Positions 42,430 to 50,501 of a DNA stretch of 64,000 nt are shown here, in pieces; within the stretch, counting starts at the first letter, position 1; each line of letters starts with the position of its first letter. A model generated the notes under the pieces. That model searched no databases, was not told the origin of the DNA, and saw nothing but the letters and a program-made list of their open reading frames with translations. Source of the DNA: an uncultured Lachnospiraceae bacterium (lineage in GTDB: Bacteria; Bacillota; Clostridia; Lachnospirales; Lachnospiraceae); contig CATXUX010000012.1 of the NCBI GenBank assembly GCA_958402795.1, forward strand, positions 1 through 64,000, written 5' to 3'. The position numbers were made by a program, and so were the translations under genes.

Positions 42430-43254
42430 TCACAGTGTCTGCTTTTCATATGCCGCGTATTCTTCCAGAAGATCGTCATATTCATAAAGCTTCAGCACGG
42501 AATGCAGCTTTTCCGGTTCCCACGGCTTTACTGTGACCGTATGGATCCAGGGGAAAAAACGGAACGTGGTTGAAAAATGCTGGAGGACGGTATCGCTTTT
42601 CAGCTTTTTCTGTTCGTTATATTTCGCAGGCATTATTTTTTTCGCGGCCGCCAGTTTATTCAGCGCCGACTGATCCGGCATGAACATCTTTTTCTCCCGG
42701 CACAGTTTCAGACATCTGGAAAGCAGCTTTGTTTCCTTTATCTTTCCCATATTCAGTAAAAGAACTCCGGAATTCAGATAATCCATATGTAGCAGATGAT
42801 TCCGGAAAAACCATCTGCCGTAATAATCCAGCGTACCTGCGATTTCATATTCGGTCATATCCTGATCATAAAATTCCGTGAGATCGCCTCTGCACAGCAC
42901 GTCTGTGTCAAGATACAAAAGACGGTCCGGAAGCGTGTCAATCTGATCCGCATAAAGCCGGAGCATACAGCATGGCGTGAACCGGGTATCCATATTGGCT
43001 TCCGGTAGTTGTTCACGGAACAGTTCACTGATATCCATTCTCACGATGCTGTTTTGTTCATTCTGTCTCTTTACTAATTCACCGATCCGGGCCGCCTGGG
43101 CGTCAGAGATTGGACGATACGTGTGTTCGTTCCATACGATTCCCGCTGTCAGTACGTAAATATGCAGCGGTTCTTTTGCATGCTTCGCCAGTGACAGGGC
43201 AGACAATCCCAGACCTTTTTCTATATTGCTGTCTCCACAGTATAAGATGTTCAT
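42430..43254 (-). CDS. Glycosyltransferase family 8 protein (second gene of lipid operon)
   Basis: A 274-residue GT8 protein. The start ATG at 43254 gives MNILYCGDSNIEKGLGLSAL and overlaps the preceding acyltransferase stop as ATGA; the frame is open much further upstream, but that part lies antisense-frame within the acyltransferase gene and is not homologous to anything. Motifs: DxD as YLDTDVLCRGD, YLNSGVLLLNMG, MPDQSALNKL, HFSTTFRFF and VKPW near the end. It is clearly different from the GT8 that follows, so the two probably add different sugars or act in sequence. Confidence 0.85.
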   Translation of the reverse strand: MNILYCGDSNIEKGLGLSALSLAKHAKEPLHIYVLTAGIVWNEHTYRPISDAQAARIGELVKRQNEQNSIVRMDISELFREQLPEANMDTRFTPCCMLRLYADQIDTLPDRLLYLDTDVLCRGDLTEFYDQDMTEYEIAGTLDYYGRWFFRNHLLHMDYLNSGVLLLNMGKIKETKLLSRCLKLCREKKMFMPDQSALNKLAAAKKIMPAKYNEQKKLKSDTVLQHFSTTFRFFPWIHTVTVKPWEPEKLHSVLKLYEYDDLLEEYAAYEKQTL

Positions 43255-44033
43255 TGAGATTCTCCTTTTACATAATGAATGTAATCGTAATCGCTCATCC
43301 GGCTTCTCTTTTGCATGCACGCAAAAATGTCTTCCTTTAGCTGTTTTTGGCCGGCTTTCCTGGATTCTCCCCGCTCTGCCAGAAACGGACCGTCCAGATA
43401 TACCGTGATCTTCGGTTTCTTTCCGAACCGCCTTCTCTGGTATGTTAATGTCATACAAAACGCCGGTACATTCGCTTCCACGGGGAAGCGGAATGAGGTG
43501 TCCGCAAATGGGCGGATCTTTGTGTAATAGGGCCAGACATGCGCTTCCGGATAAATGACAACGCAGCAGCCTTCCCGGATTCTTCTGTCCAGCGCACTCA
43601 GAAACTGCCGCGTCTGCGGCGCTGACTCCGGTACCGGAAGAATTCCTAAGAATGGCAGCAGCTTTCCGATCACCGGGATTCCCATGTTTGCGGTGCTCGC
43701 GATGGTATAGATCCGTTTCGGACGGACCGCCCATGCAGGGAGGACAACATCTCCGATCTCCTGCGTATGGTTCGCATATAAGAAGAACCCGGTATGCCTG
43801 TATTCCTTTAATATTTCCCGGTTTTTGATACGGATATGCAGAAAACATTTACAGTATACGGCGCCGATCAGCCGGGCTGCACGGTATAGTATGCCGGAAA
43901 GAATCTGAAACCATGGTTCTTCCCGTACCCAGCGGTACGTTTCAGGCACTTTATAATTTTGATTTCTGCTTTCTACCATGTCATCTGTAAAAGAATGGTA
44001 TACGAAAGTTTTCACTGTTTCCCGTTTTTTCAA
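43251..44033 (-). CDS. PlsC-like acyltransferase with atypical HX5D motif (first acyltransferase of operon)
   Basis: A 260-residue protein of the PlsC superfamily. The start is TTG 44033, about 12 bases after ggaaagga. The presumed catalytic motif is YANHTQEIGD, where His89 and Asp95 are separated by five residues instead of the canonical four; the second motif is VIYPEAHVWPY, similar to the other acyltransferase of the operon. A hydrophobic stretch at about 43-62 may associate with membrane. The gene overlaps the GT8 by 4 bases. Either it is a variant acyltransferase or an Asp-His shift has altered activity. Confidence 0.78.
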   Translation of the reverse strand: MKKRETVKTFVYHSFTDDMVESRNQNYKVPETYRWVREEPWFQILSGILYRAARLIGAVYCKCFLHIRIKNREILKEYRHTGFFLYANHTQEIGDVVLPAWAVRPKRIYTIASTANMGIPVIGKLLPFLGILPVPESAPQTRQFLSALDRRIREGCCVVIYPEAHVWPYYTKIRPFADTSFRFPVEANVPAFCMTLTYQRRRFGKKPKITVYLDGPFLAERGESRKAGQKQLKEDIFACMQKRSRMSDYDYIHYVKGESQ

Positions 44034-44076
44034 ATCGTTTTATTGATCCTTTCCTGCCATAATTTTGATTGGTATA

Positions 44077-44682
44077 TTATGTGACTGTTTTTGCTTTCTT
44101 CACAGACGGAAACCGCAGGATCATCTGCAGGAGGAATCCGCATAAGAGTCCTCCGAGATGTGCAGCGTTATCTACCCCTGTACTTGTGAATCCAAAGTAT
44201 AAGCTGAGCACAACCATCACGATCATTCCGCGCCTGCTGATCCGTCCGAAAAGTCCCCGCTTCTGGATCACTGCACAAAGAAGCGCCCCCATCAGTGCAA
44301 AGACTGCACCGGAAGCTCCCGCAGAGATCGCCGGCATACCGGAAGAATGATTCACGGCAAGCGATAAAACATTTCCTCCGATTCCGCCGATGAAATAGAT
44401 CAGCAGGAAACGGACGGAACCAACCGCAGATTCCAGATAAAACCCGAGTGCGCCAAGCATGATCATATTGTTGACCAGATGATCGATGCCGAAATGCAGA
44501 AACATACTGGTCAGCAGACGATAGTATTCGTGTCGTTCCAGAATATATGGCTCATACATCGCGCCGTGTTCCAGAAGGAACAGGGCGTCTGTTTCCTTCC
44601 CTAATATGGAAAACAAGAAAAAAATAATTACATTTATCGCGATCAGTGCCGTTGTACAGACGGCGGTTTTATTTGTTTTCAA
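44077..44682 (-). CDS. Rhomboid family intramembrane serine protease
   Basis: A 201-residue six-helix rhomboid. The catalytic Ser is in GASGAVFALMG and the His in NAAHLGGLLCGF; the H and N pair of helix 2 is in FLHFGIDHLVNNMIML. The start is TTG 44682 after aaaggat. It is 43 bases upstream of the acyltransferase gene on the same strand, with no terminator between them, so it may be the first gene of the lipid operon. Rhomboids cut membrane proteins; substrates here are unknown. Confidence 0.9.
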   Translation of the reverse strand: MKTNKTAVCTTALIAINVIIFFLFSILGKETDALFLLEHGAMYEPYILERHEYYRLLTSMFLHFGIDHLVNNMIMLGALGFYLESAVGSVRFLLIYFIGGIGGNVLSLAVNHSSGMPAISAGASGAVFALMGALLCAVIQKRGLFGRISRRGMIVMVVLSLYFGFTSTGVDNAAHLGGLLCGFLLQMILRFPSVKKAKTVT

Positions 44683-44818
44683 ACGAATATCCTTTCTGTA
44701 AAGACATCCGACGGATATCTTAAAAAATTTGTCCCCTTATTTATTATGAATATTATATTATACACGAAAATTAAATACTTATAAAGGTGAAAAATGCATA
44801 AAAATATCATGAATCATA

Positions 44819-44836
44819 ATTGTGAATAATCACAAT
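44819..44836. promoter_or_regulatory. Perfect 18-bp inverted repeat upstream of the FKBP-domain gene
   Basis: attgtga-ataa-tcacaat: 7-base arms with a 4-base centre. The half-site resembles Crp/Fnr (TGTGA-N6-TCACA) or Rex (TTGTGAA) sites, but the spacing fits neither exactly. It is in the 249-bp gap between the divergent rhomboid and FKBP-domain genes, which otherwise shows an AT-rich stretch with overlapping tataat motifs (near 44745-44765) that may hold a rhomboid promoter. Confidence 0.5.
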
Positions 44837-44931
44837 CGTGCAAGGTAGGAGACAGTTCACAGTTTTTTCTTATTTTTACCATTTCTGTATCACATCTCTT
44901 TTTTATAGTTGTGTGAGACGGAGGGAAGAGC

Positions 44932-46167
44932 ATGAGAAAAAATGAAAAGAAAAAAAAGACTGCCGGAGAAAATTTCGGCGATATGCCGGTTTCCTTTGCT
45001 TCGCTGAAACAGGCGATCAAAGTCAGAGACCGTGAACAGATCATCCGGCAGCTCAAAGAGGGCGCGCTGGAGGAAGTTCCAGCAGAGGAAAAAATACAGC
45101 TTTGCCAGAATGTCATTGCGCTGCGGGATATGCGGGCGGCGGAACAGCTTGTGAAGAGTCTGGGTACACTTACCCCGGATATGGTGCAGATTGATTTCCG
45201 AAACTGGAAAAACCGGGAATTTGTCAGCAAGTTTCTCGAAAAGTATAAAAATAAATTTGACTGGAAAGAGGAAAAGATTTGTGAAGCATTGTTTGAAACT
45301 GCCTGCGAGGTGGAGAACCCGGAGATTGTCAGCCAGTGTATCCGCCAGAAGAAAGCAGTCTTTCGCTATCCGAGGCTGGGAGGGGAATCTCAGGAGTTAT
45401 TTGATCTGATCTCAGGCGTCAAGCAGGATGATCTGAATCCGGATCTGATCGTGGAACTTTTGTTTTTTGCGGCACAGACGCAGGACGGCGTTGACCGTCT
45501 GCGGCAGCTCCAGTCGATGGGATATAATCTGTACGAGAAAAATTCGGAAGGAAAAGATTTGTCTGATCTGCTGGCAGAGAAAATCCGTTCCGGAAAATAT
45601 CCGAAAAACAAAAGTGGAGAGATCCTGCGTGGTCAGGACAAAAACGTGCTGCAGTTTCTGGAGCGTAATGCAAGAGAACCAGAGCCGGAAGAAAAACCGA
45701 AATGGAAAAAATTCCTTCCCGTCGGTATCATTGTTGCGGCAGTCGTTCTCATCGCGGCCGGAGTTTTTGTATGGCAGAGGTCAAGTTCGGATACAGATTC
45801 CGGTACAAATACGGAAAGTACGGATACAGAAAGCACAGACGCGGATTCTTCCGCAGAAGATGCAGATTCTGACAGTTCCTACTCTACGGATACAAGCCTG
45901 ACTGTGGAGGACGGCGACACGGTGAATATCGATTACACGGGATATGTCGATGACGTCGCATTTGACGGAGGAAGTACAAACGGTGCAGGAGCAGACCTGA
46001 CAATTGGTTCGGGTACATATATTGATGACTTTGAGGAACAACTGATCGGATATCATGTGGGAGACACCGTCACGGTCAATGTCACGTTCCCGGAAGACTA
46101 CGGAAATGAAGAATTGAATGGAAAGGACGCCGTATTCGAAGTCACGATCAATGGCATCTACGAGTAA
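44932..46167 (+). CDS. Membrane protein with C-terminal FKBP-type domain and helical N-terminal region
   Basis: A 411-residue protein. Residues 1-20 are basic. About 20-250 is cytoplasmic, all-helical and looks like degenerate ankyrin-type repeats (SLKQAIKVRDREQIIRQL, EALFETACEVENPEIVSQCI, RQLQSMGYNLYEKNSEGKDL), followed by a transmembrane helix at about 262-282, a Ser/Thr/Asp-rich linker with repeats of DTEST (about 288-318), and an FKBP peptidyl-prolyl isomerase domain (323-411: VEDGDTVNIDYTG, FEEQLIGYHVGDTVTVNVTFPE as positional landmarks). The FKBP part would lie outside the cell. This domain order is unfamiliar to me; folding of exported proteins coupled to a cytoplasmic interaction is a guess. 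Confidence 0.75.
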   Translation: MRKNEKKKKTAGENFGDMPVSFASLKQAIKVRDREQIIRQLKEGALEEVPAEEKIQLCQNVIALRDMRAAEQLVKSLGTLTPDMVQIDFRNWKNREFVSKFLEKYKNKFDWKEEKICEALFETACEVENPEIVSQCIRQKKAVFRYPRLGGESQELFDLISGVKQDDLNPDLIVELLFFAAQTQDGVDRLRQLQSMGYNLYEKNSEGKDLSDLLAEKIRSGKYPKNKSGEILRGQDKNVLQFLERNAREPEPEEKPKWKKFLPVGIIVAAVVLIAAGVFVWQRSSSDTDSGTNTESTDTESTDADSSAEDADSDSSYSTDTSLTVEDGDTVNIDYTGYVDDVAFDGGSTNGAGADLTIGSGTYIDDFEEQLIGYHVGDTVTVNVTFPEDYGNEELNGKDAVFEVTINGIYE

Positions 46168-46173
46168 TAATAC

Positions 46174-46212
46174 AAGTATGGCGGGATCACAGATTCCGCC
46201 ATACTTCTTTTA
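46174..46212. terminator. Terminator after the FKBP-domain gene
   Basis: Perfect 11-base arms aagtatggcgg (46174-46184) and ccgccatactt (46197-46207) are followed by ctttt. It overlaps the last codons of the convergent small membrane protein gene. Confidence 0.88.
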
Positions 46213-46504
46213 CTGTTTCCATATCCATCTGCTGCTCAATCTGGTTTACGATCTTTGTGCTGTTGACATTCGCTACCGTAACGTCCTCTCTTGCCATCCA
46301 GATATAGCATACGAAGCAGATCATTGCAATAGCACTGCGTATGTACAAACTACTCTTCGGCTGTTCCTGCTTTTCCCCGTATAATTCATTATACAGGCTG
46401 CCGTACCGCGGGTGAACGGCAGGAACATTCTCTGCACTGCCAAGCATCCGCTTCGACTGACGCAGCAGTTCACGCCGACGTTCTGCCTGGTCCATATCGG
46501 CCAT
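46187..46504 (-). CDS. Small membrane protein, function unknown
   Basis: A 105-residue protein starting MADMDQAERRRELL at 46504, with taggag 9 bases upstream; a GTG two codons earlier is too close to that site. It has a soluble charged N-terminus (1-55), one hydrophobic helix at about 56-70 (SAIAMICFVCYIWMA) and a C-terminal tail with QIEQQMDMETVKEVW. No family is recognised. Its end lies in the terminator shared with the convergent FKBP-domain gene. Confidence 0.65.
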   Translation of the reverse strand: MADMDQAERRRELLRQSKRMLGSAENVPAVHPRYGSLYNELYGEKQEQPKSSLYIRSAIAMICFVCYIWMAREDVTVANVNSTKIVNQIEQQMDMETVKEVWRNL

Positions 46505-46583
46505 AATCACACACTCCTATACTACTACTGTTACTGTAGCATATGTTTGTCTGAATGTGGTTAGAACTGCCGGAATGTATTTC

Positions 46584-47870
46584 CTACCGGTCTGCAAGCT
46601 CATTCGTAATATCTTCCCAGGTCACTCCTTTTTCGACCATCAGTACCATCATATGGTAGAGAAAATCGGAAATTTCGTACTTCACTTCCTCCGGGTTCGG
46701 ATTTTTCGCCGCAATGACGATCTCCGTTGCCTCCTCGCCAACTTTTTTCAGAATCTTGTCAATGCCCTTTTCGAAGAGGTAATTCGTATAAGATCCCTCT
46801 TTCGGGTTTTTCTTGCGGTCTGAAATGGTATCGTATACCGATTCAAATATCTGGAGCGGGTTTTTGGTGTCCACATCGTTTCCGACGATCTGCTGGAAGA
46901 AGCAGCTTCGGTTTCCGGTATGGCAGGCGGCGCCGATCTGCTCTACTTTTGCAAGGAGCGTGTCTTTGTCGCAGTCTACCGTAAGTGATTTTACATACTG
47001 GTAATGTCCGGAAGTCTCCCCCTTGACCCAGCGTTCCTGCCGGCTCCGGCTGAAATAAGTCATTCTGCCGGATTTTACGGTATGTTCGAAAGCATCCTCG
47101 TTCATATAGGCGAGCATCAGCACTTCGCCGGTCTTGTAATCCTGGGTGATCACCGGGATCAGACCGTCGGAATTGAGCTTTAGTTCCGAAAAATCCAAGA
47201 TGCTTTCGAAAGAGGTCATCTTGATACCTTCTTTCGCGCAGACTGCCTTGAACTCATCAAAATTCATATCCTGACGGCTGATGAATAAGCCGGACACGCC
47301 CTTGACGCCGCGCGACTTCAGAATCCGGAGAATTTCAGATTCCTCCATCGTATCGGTCACCACGACACAGGGAATCTCTGTTACATTTTCTACAGACGCC
47401 AGATCCAGGCGGTGCATGAATACAAGTTCACTGCTGTACTCTTCGATGAGGTGCTGCTGCTTGAAGAGCTGGTCAAAATCATTCATGGATACGGCAATCC
47501 GTTCTTTTCCGAACCGGCTCGCTGCGTCTGCAAGAAGATCTCCGGCAGAGGCCTTCGAAAGATTCAGCATGGCGCGTTTCGCACCGGCATACAGAATCTT
47601 TTTTACGTCTTCCAGACGGCGGATATTGCCGCCTGCGACCATCGGGATTCCGATCACGCGGTTCATCTTCCGCATCAGTTCAATGGATTCTTCATGTTCA
47701 TCATCCGAGTCGGACAGGTCAAACACGAGAAGTTCGTCCGCGCCCTGCTCTCCGTATTTTTTCGCGAGCGCAACGACATCGTCCGCGATCACGGTTCTGT
47801 CGTCAAACCACCGTACTGCCTTTCCGTTGTCAATCAATATACAAGGGGTTAATCTTTTATAGCTCATCAT
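46584..47870 (-). CDS. hisIE: HisIE with N-terminal degenerate HisF-like barrel
   Basis: A 428-residue fusion. Residues 1-210 align by eye with HisF (RLTPCILIDNGKAVRWF for IIPCLDVKDGRVVKG; YGEQGADELLVFD; IPMVAGGNIRRLEDVKKIL), but both catalytic Asp residues are replaced: Leu12 at the D11 position and Asn130 at the D130 position. Residues about 220-330 are HisI phosphoribosyl-AMP cyclohydrolase (SRSRQERWVKGETSGHYQ, CDKDTLL, GAACHTGNRSCFF zinc cysteines) and about 340-428 HisE phosphoribosyl-ATP pyrophosphatase (EKGIDKILKKVGEEATE). It should do steps 2 and 3 of histidine synthesis; the barrel is probably structural or allosteric. Last gene of this his operon. Confidence 0.88.
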   Translation of the reverse strand: MMSYKRLTPCILIDNGKAVRWFDDRTVIADDVVALAKKYGEQGADELLVFDLSDSDDEHEESIELMRKMNRVIGIPMVAGGNIRRLEDVKKILYAGAKRAMLNLSKASAGDLLADAASRFGKERIAVSMNDFDQLFKQQHLIEEYSSELVFMHRLDLASVENVTEIPCVVVTDTMEESEILRILKSRGVKGVSGLFISRQDMNFDEFKAVCAKEGIKMTSFESILDFSELKLNSDGLIPVITQDYKTGEVLMLAYMNEDAFEHTVKSGRMTYFSRSRQERWVKGETSGHYQYVKSLTVDCDKDTLLAKVEQIGAACHTGNRSCFFQQIVGNDVDTKNPLQIFESVYDTISDRKKNPKEGSYTNYLFEKGIDKILKKVGEEATEIVIAAKNPNPEEVKYEISDFLYHMMVLMVEKGVTWEDITNELADR

Positions 47871-47882
47871 TTCCCTGCTCCT

Positions 47883-48476
47883 TTATAAACTTCCTTTTGT
47901 AGACCATACCTGCTCCATACGCGGTTCCGCCATCGTCGCCATATCCAGCGCTTTCCCGAACGCTTTAAACAGTGCTTCCGCCATATGGTGACTGTTTTTG
48001 CCGTCAAGGATCTTCAGATGCAGGTTCATTGCCGCACTGTAGCTGACGGCATAAAAAAATTCATGGATCGTCTCAGTGTCCAGTCCGCCGAGCTTCTCTG
48101 TCGGGAAAGCTGCGTCAAAATTCAGGTAAGGGCGTCCGGACAGATCGACCGCGCACAGAGCCAGCGTCTCGTCCATCGGAAGAAGAAAATGACCGTACCG
48201 CCGGATGCCTGCTTTGTCTACGAGTGCATCGGCAATCGCATGTCCCAGCACGATACCGGTATCTTCCACCGTGTGATGGCAGTCGACGTCCAGATCGCCT
48301 TTTGCCGTTACATCAAGATCAAACAGACCATGGCGGGCAAATCCGTTCAGCATATGGTCAAAAAACGGGATGCCGGTGTCGATATTCGTCTTTCCGCTGC
48401 CATCCAGACAGATGGTGATGCTGATCTCTGTTTCCTTTGTGCTTCTTATACAGCTTCCGGTTCTATTGGGCTGCAT
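47883..48476 (-). CDS. hisB: Imidazoleglycerol-phosphate dehydratase HisB
   Basis: A 197-residue monofunctional HisB. The manganese-binding motifs are FFDHMLNGFARHG and DCHHTVEDTGI in the first half and repeated-half motifs (NLHLKILDGKNSHHMAEALFKAFGKAL) in the second. It removes water from imidazoleglycerol phosphate. The ribosome binding site is gggaggg. It begins 15 bases after hisD and ends 12 bases before hisIE. Confidence 0.96.
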   Translation of the reverse strand: MQPNRTGSCIRSTKETEISITICLDGSGKTNIDTGIPFFDHMLNGFARHGLFDLDVTAKGDLDVDCHHTVEDTGIVLGHAIADALVDKAGIRRYGHFLLPMDETLALCAVDLSGRPYLNFDAAFPTEKLGGLDTETIHEFFYAVSYSAAMNLHLKILDGKNSHHMAEALFKAFGKALDMATMAEPRMEQVWSTKGSL

Positions 48477-48491
48477 GGAAATCCCTCCCGT

Positions 48492-49790
48492 CTATTTCTC
48501 ATTTTCAAATCGTACACGGATTGAGTTTGCATGGGCGGTCAGATGCTCTGCCTCCGCGAATGATTCAATGTCTTTGTGGACCGCTTGGAGTGCCTCTTTG
48601 GAATAGTAGATGATGCTGGATTTCTTCAGGAAATCATCTACAGATAACGGCGAGAAGAACTTCGCGGTTCCGTTGGTCGGCAGAATATGATTTGGTCCTG
48701 CAAAATAATCGCCCAGCGGCTCGCTGCTGTATTCGCCGATAAAAATCGCGCCGGCGTTCCGGATCTTCGTCATGACTTCGAACGGGTTCGCTGTCACGAT
48801 CTCCAGATGTTCGGAGGCAATCTCACTTGCGGCGGCAATGGCGTCTTCCATCGTGTCTGCAACGAGGATATGCCCATAATGATCCAGGGATTTCCGGATG
48901 ATCTCGGATCTGGACAGCACCTTCAGATACTCTTCTGTTTCATCGGAAACTTTCTGCGCCAGTTCCATACTTGTTGTGACAAGGATCGCCGACGCCAGTT
49001 CGTCATGCTCGGCCTGGGAGAGCAGATCCGCGGCAACATAATGCGGGGAGGCCGTTTCGTCGGCGAGCACAAGGATTTCGCTTGGCCCCGCAATGGAATC
49101 AATACTGACATGTCCGTACACGGCTTTTTTCGCCAGCGCCACATAGATATTTCCCGGTCCGACGATCTTATCCGCTTTCGGGATACTCTCCGTCCCATAT
49201 GCCAGTGCGCCGATCGCCTGGGCGCCGCCCACCTTATAGATGACGTCCGCTCCGGCTTCCTTGGCTGCTACCAGGGTGTGCGGATTGACTTTTCCGTCTT
49301 TTCCCGGCGGCGTCACCATCAGAATCTCATCGACTCCGGCCACCTTTGCCGGGACGATGTTCATCAGAACGGAAGAAGGATACGCTGCTTTCCCGCCCGG
49401 TACATAGACGCCCACACGATGCAGCGGAGTCACTTTCTGCCCGAGGATCGTGCCGTCCGGCTTGCTGTCAAACCAACTGTACTGCATCTGCTTCTCGTGG
49501 TAAGAACGGATATTTGCAAGCGACTTCCGAATGATCCCAAGCAGTTCGTCTCCGACCATGGCGTATGCTTCGCGGATCTCTTCCTCGGTGACACGCAGCG
49601 TTTCTGCCGTAATCTCTGCTTTGTCAAATTGTCTGGTGTAAGCGAATACCGCTTCATCTTTTCTTTCCCTGACGTTATCCAGGATCTCCTGCACACTGGA
49701 TTCGTATGCTGAGTAGCTGTTCGGACTGCGTTTCAGCAGATCTTCCAGCAGATTGTTTTTTGTGGTTTCGTCTAATCTTTCAATTCGCAT
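48492..49790 (-). CDS. hisD: Histidinol dehydrogenase HisD
   Basis: A 432-residue zinc enzyme that oxidises histidinol to histidine in two NAD-dependent steps. Marks are VGVYVPGGKAAYPSSVLM, the signature region IAGPSEILVLADETASPHYVAADLLSQAEHDE (key residues Glu and the zinc ligands Gln-His at its end), and NHILPTNGTAKF. It lies between hisG (6 bases) and hisB. Confidence 0.97.
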   Translation of the reverse strand: MRIERLDETTKNNLLEDLLKRSPNSYSAYESSVQEILDNVRERKDEAVFAYTRQFDKAEITAETLRVTEEEIREAYAMVGDELLGIIRKSLANIRSYHEKQMQYSWFDSKPDGTILGQKVTPLHRVGVYVPGGKAAYPSSVLMNIVPAKVAGVDEILMVTPPGKDGKVNPHTLVAAKEAGADVIYKVGGAQAIGALAYGTESIPKADKIVGPGNIYVALAKKAVYGHVSIDSIAGPSEILVLADETASPHYVAADLLSQAEHDELASAILVTTSMELAQKVSDETEEYLKVLSRSEIIRKSLDHYGHILVADTMEDAIAAASEIASEHLEIVTANPFEVMTKIRNAGAIFIGEYSSEPLGDYFAGPNHILPTNGTAKFFSPLSVDDFLKKSSIIYYSKEALQAVHKDIESFAEAEHLTAHANSIRVRFENEK

Positions 49791-49796
49791 AGTATA

Positions 49797-50441
49797 TTAT
49801 CCCTCCTGTATCAGACTGCGCAGATCTGTGATCAGTTTCCGGATCCGGTCATTTTCCATCCGCATACTGACCGGATTTACGATCATCCGTGCAGACAGCG
49901 GGCATACCTCTTCCAGAACGACCAGACCGTTTTCCTTGAGTGTAGAACCCGTTTCCACAATATCAACGATGACTTCCGACAGTCCGACGATCGGAGCCAG
50001 TTCAATGGAACCATTCATCTTGATGAGCTCTACGGTCTGATTTTTTTTGTTATAGAAATAATCCTTCGCAATATTTGGATATTTCGTTGCAACCCGGATC
50101 AGTTCCCGGTGTTTCAGCAGTTCTCCTGCGCTTTCATACCCGCAGACGCACATCCGGCACTTTCCGAAACCGAGATCCAGCACTTCATGGACCTGTCTGC
50201 CTTCCTCAATGATCGTATCCCTTCCGGTCACTCCGATGTCCGCAGCTCCGTATTCCACATAGGTGGGGACATCCGGTCCTTTCGCAAGGAAGAATTTTAA
50301 TTTCAATTCTTCGTTTACAAAGATCAGCTTCCGGGAATCCTTTTCCTTCATCTCCTCGCAGGTAACGCCGATCTGTTCCAGCATCTTCAGGGTATCCTTC
50401 GCCAGCCTTCCCTTTGTCAGTGCAAATGTCAAATATCTCAT
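49797..50441 (-). CDS. hisG: ATP phosphoribosyltransferase, short catalytic subunit HisG
   Basis: A 214-residue HisG of the short type, which lacks the C-terminal regulatory domain and needs HisZ. It starts RYLTFALTKGRLAKDTLKML and contains DIGVTGRDTIIEEG and the PRPP loop LIKMNGSIELAPIVGLSEVIVDIVETGSTL (landmarks: E, D and the GST turn). The hisZ gene directly upstream provides the partner. Confidence 0.96.
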   Translation of the reverse strand: MRYLTFALTKGRLAKDTLKMLEQIGVTCEEMKEKDSRKLIFVNEELKLKFFLAKGPDVPTYVEYGAADIGVTGRDTIIEEGRQVHEVLDLGFGKCRMCVCGYESAGELLKHRELIRVATKYPNIAKDYFYNKKNQTVELIKMNGSIELAPIVGLSEVIVDIVETGSTLKENGLVVLEEVCPLSARMIVNPVSMRMENDRIRKLITDLRSLIQEG

Positions 50442-50501
50442 TTTTCCATCATCCTCTGCCCTATTTTATTTATGAACTTCCTTTTTGCATACCGTCTGTT
50501 T

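Noticed and set aside
43255..43848. Upstream extension of the second GT8 gene reading open to 43848
   Set aside because: It overlaps the acyltransferase gene in another frame, is Cys/Arg/Pro-rich with no GT8 features, and a clean ATGA overlap start exists at 43254.
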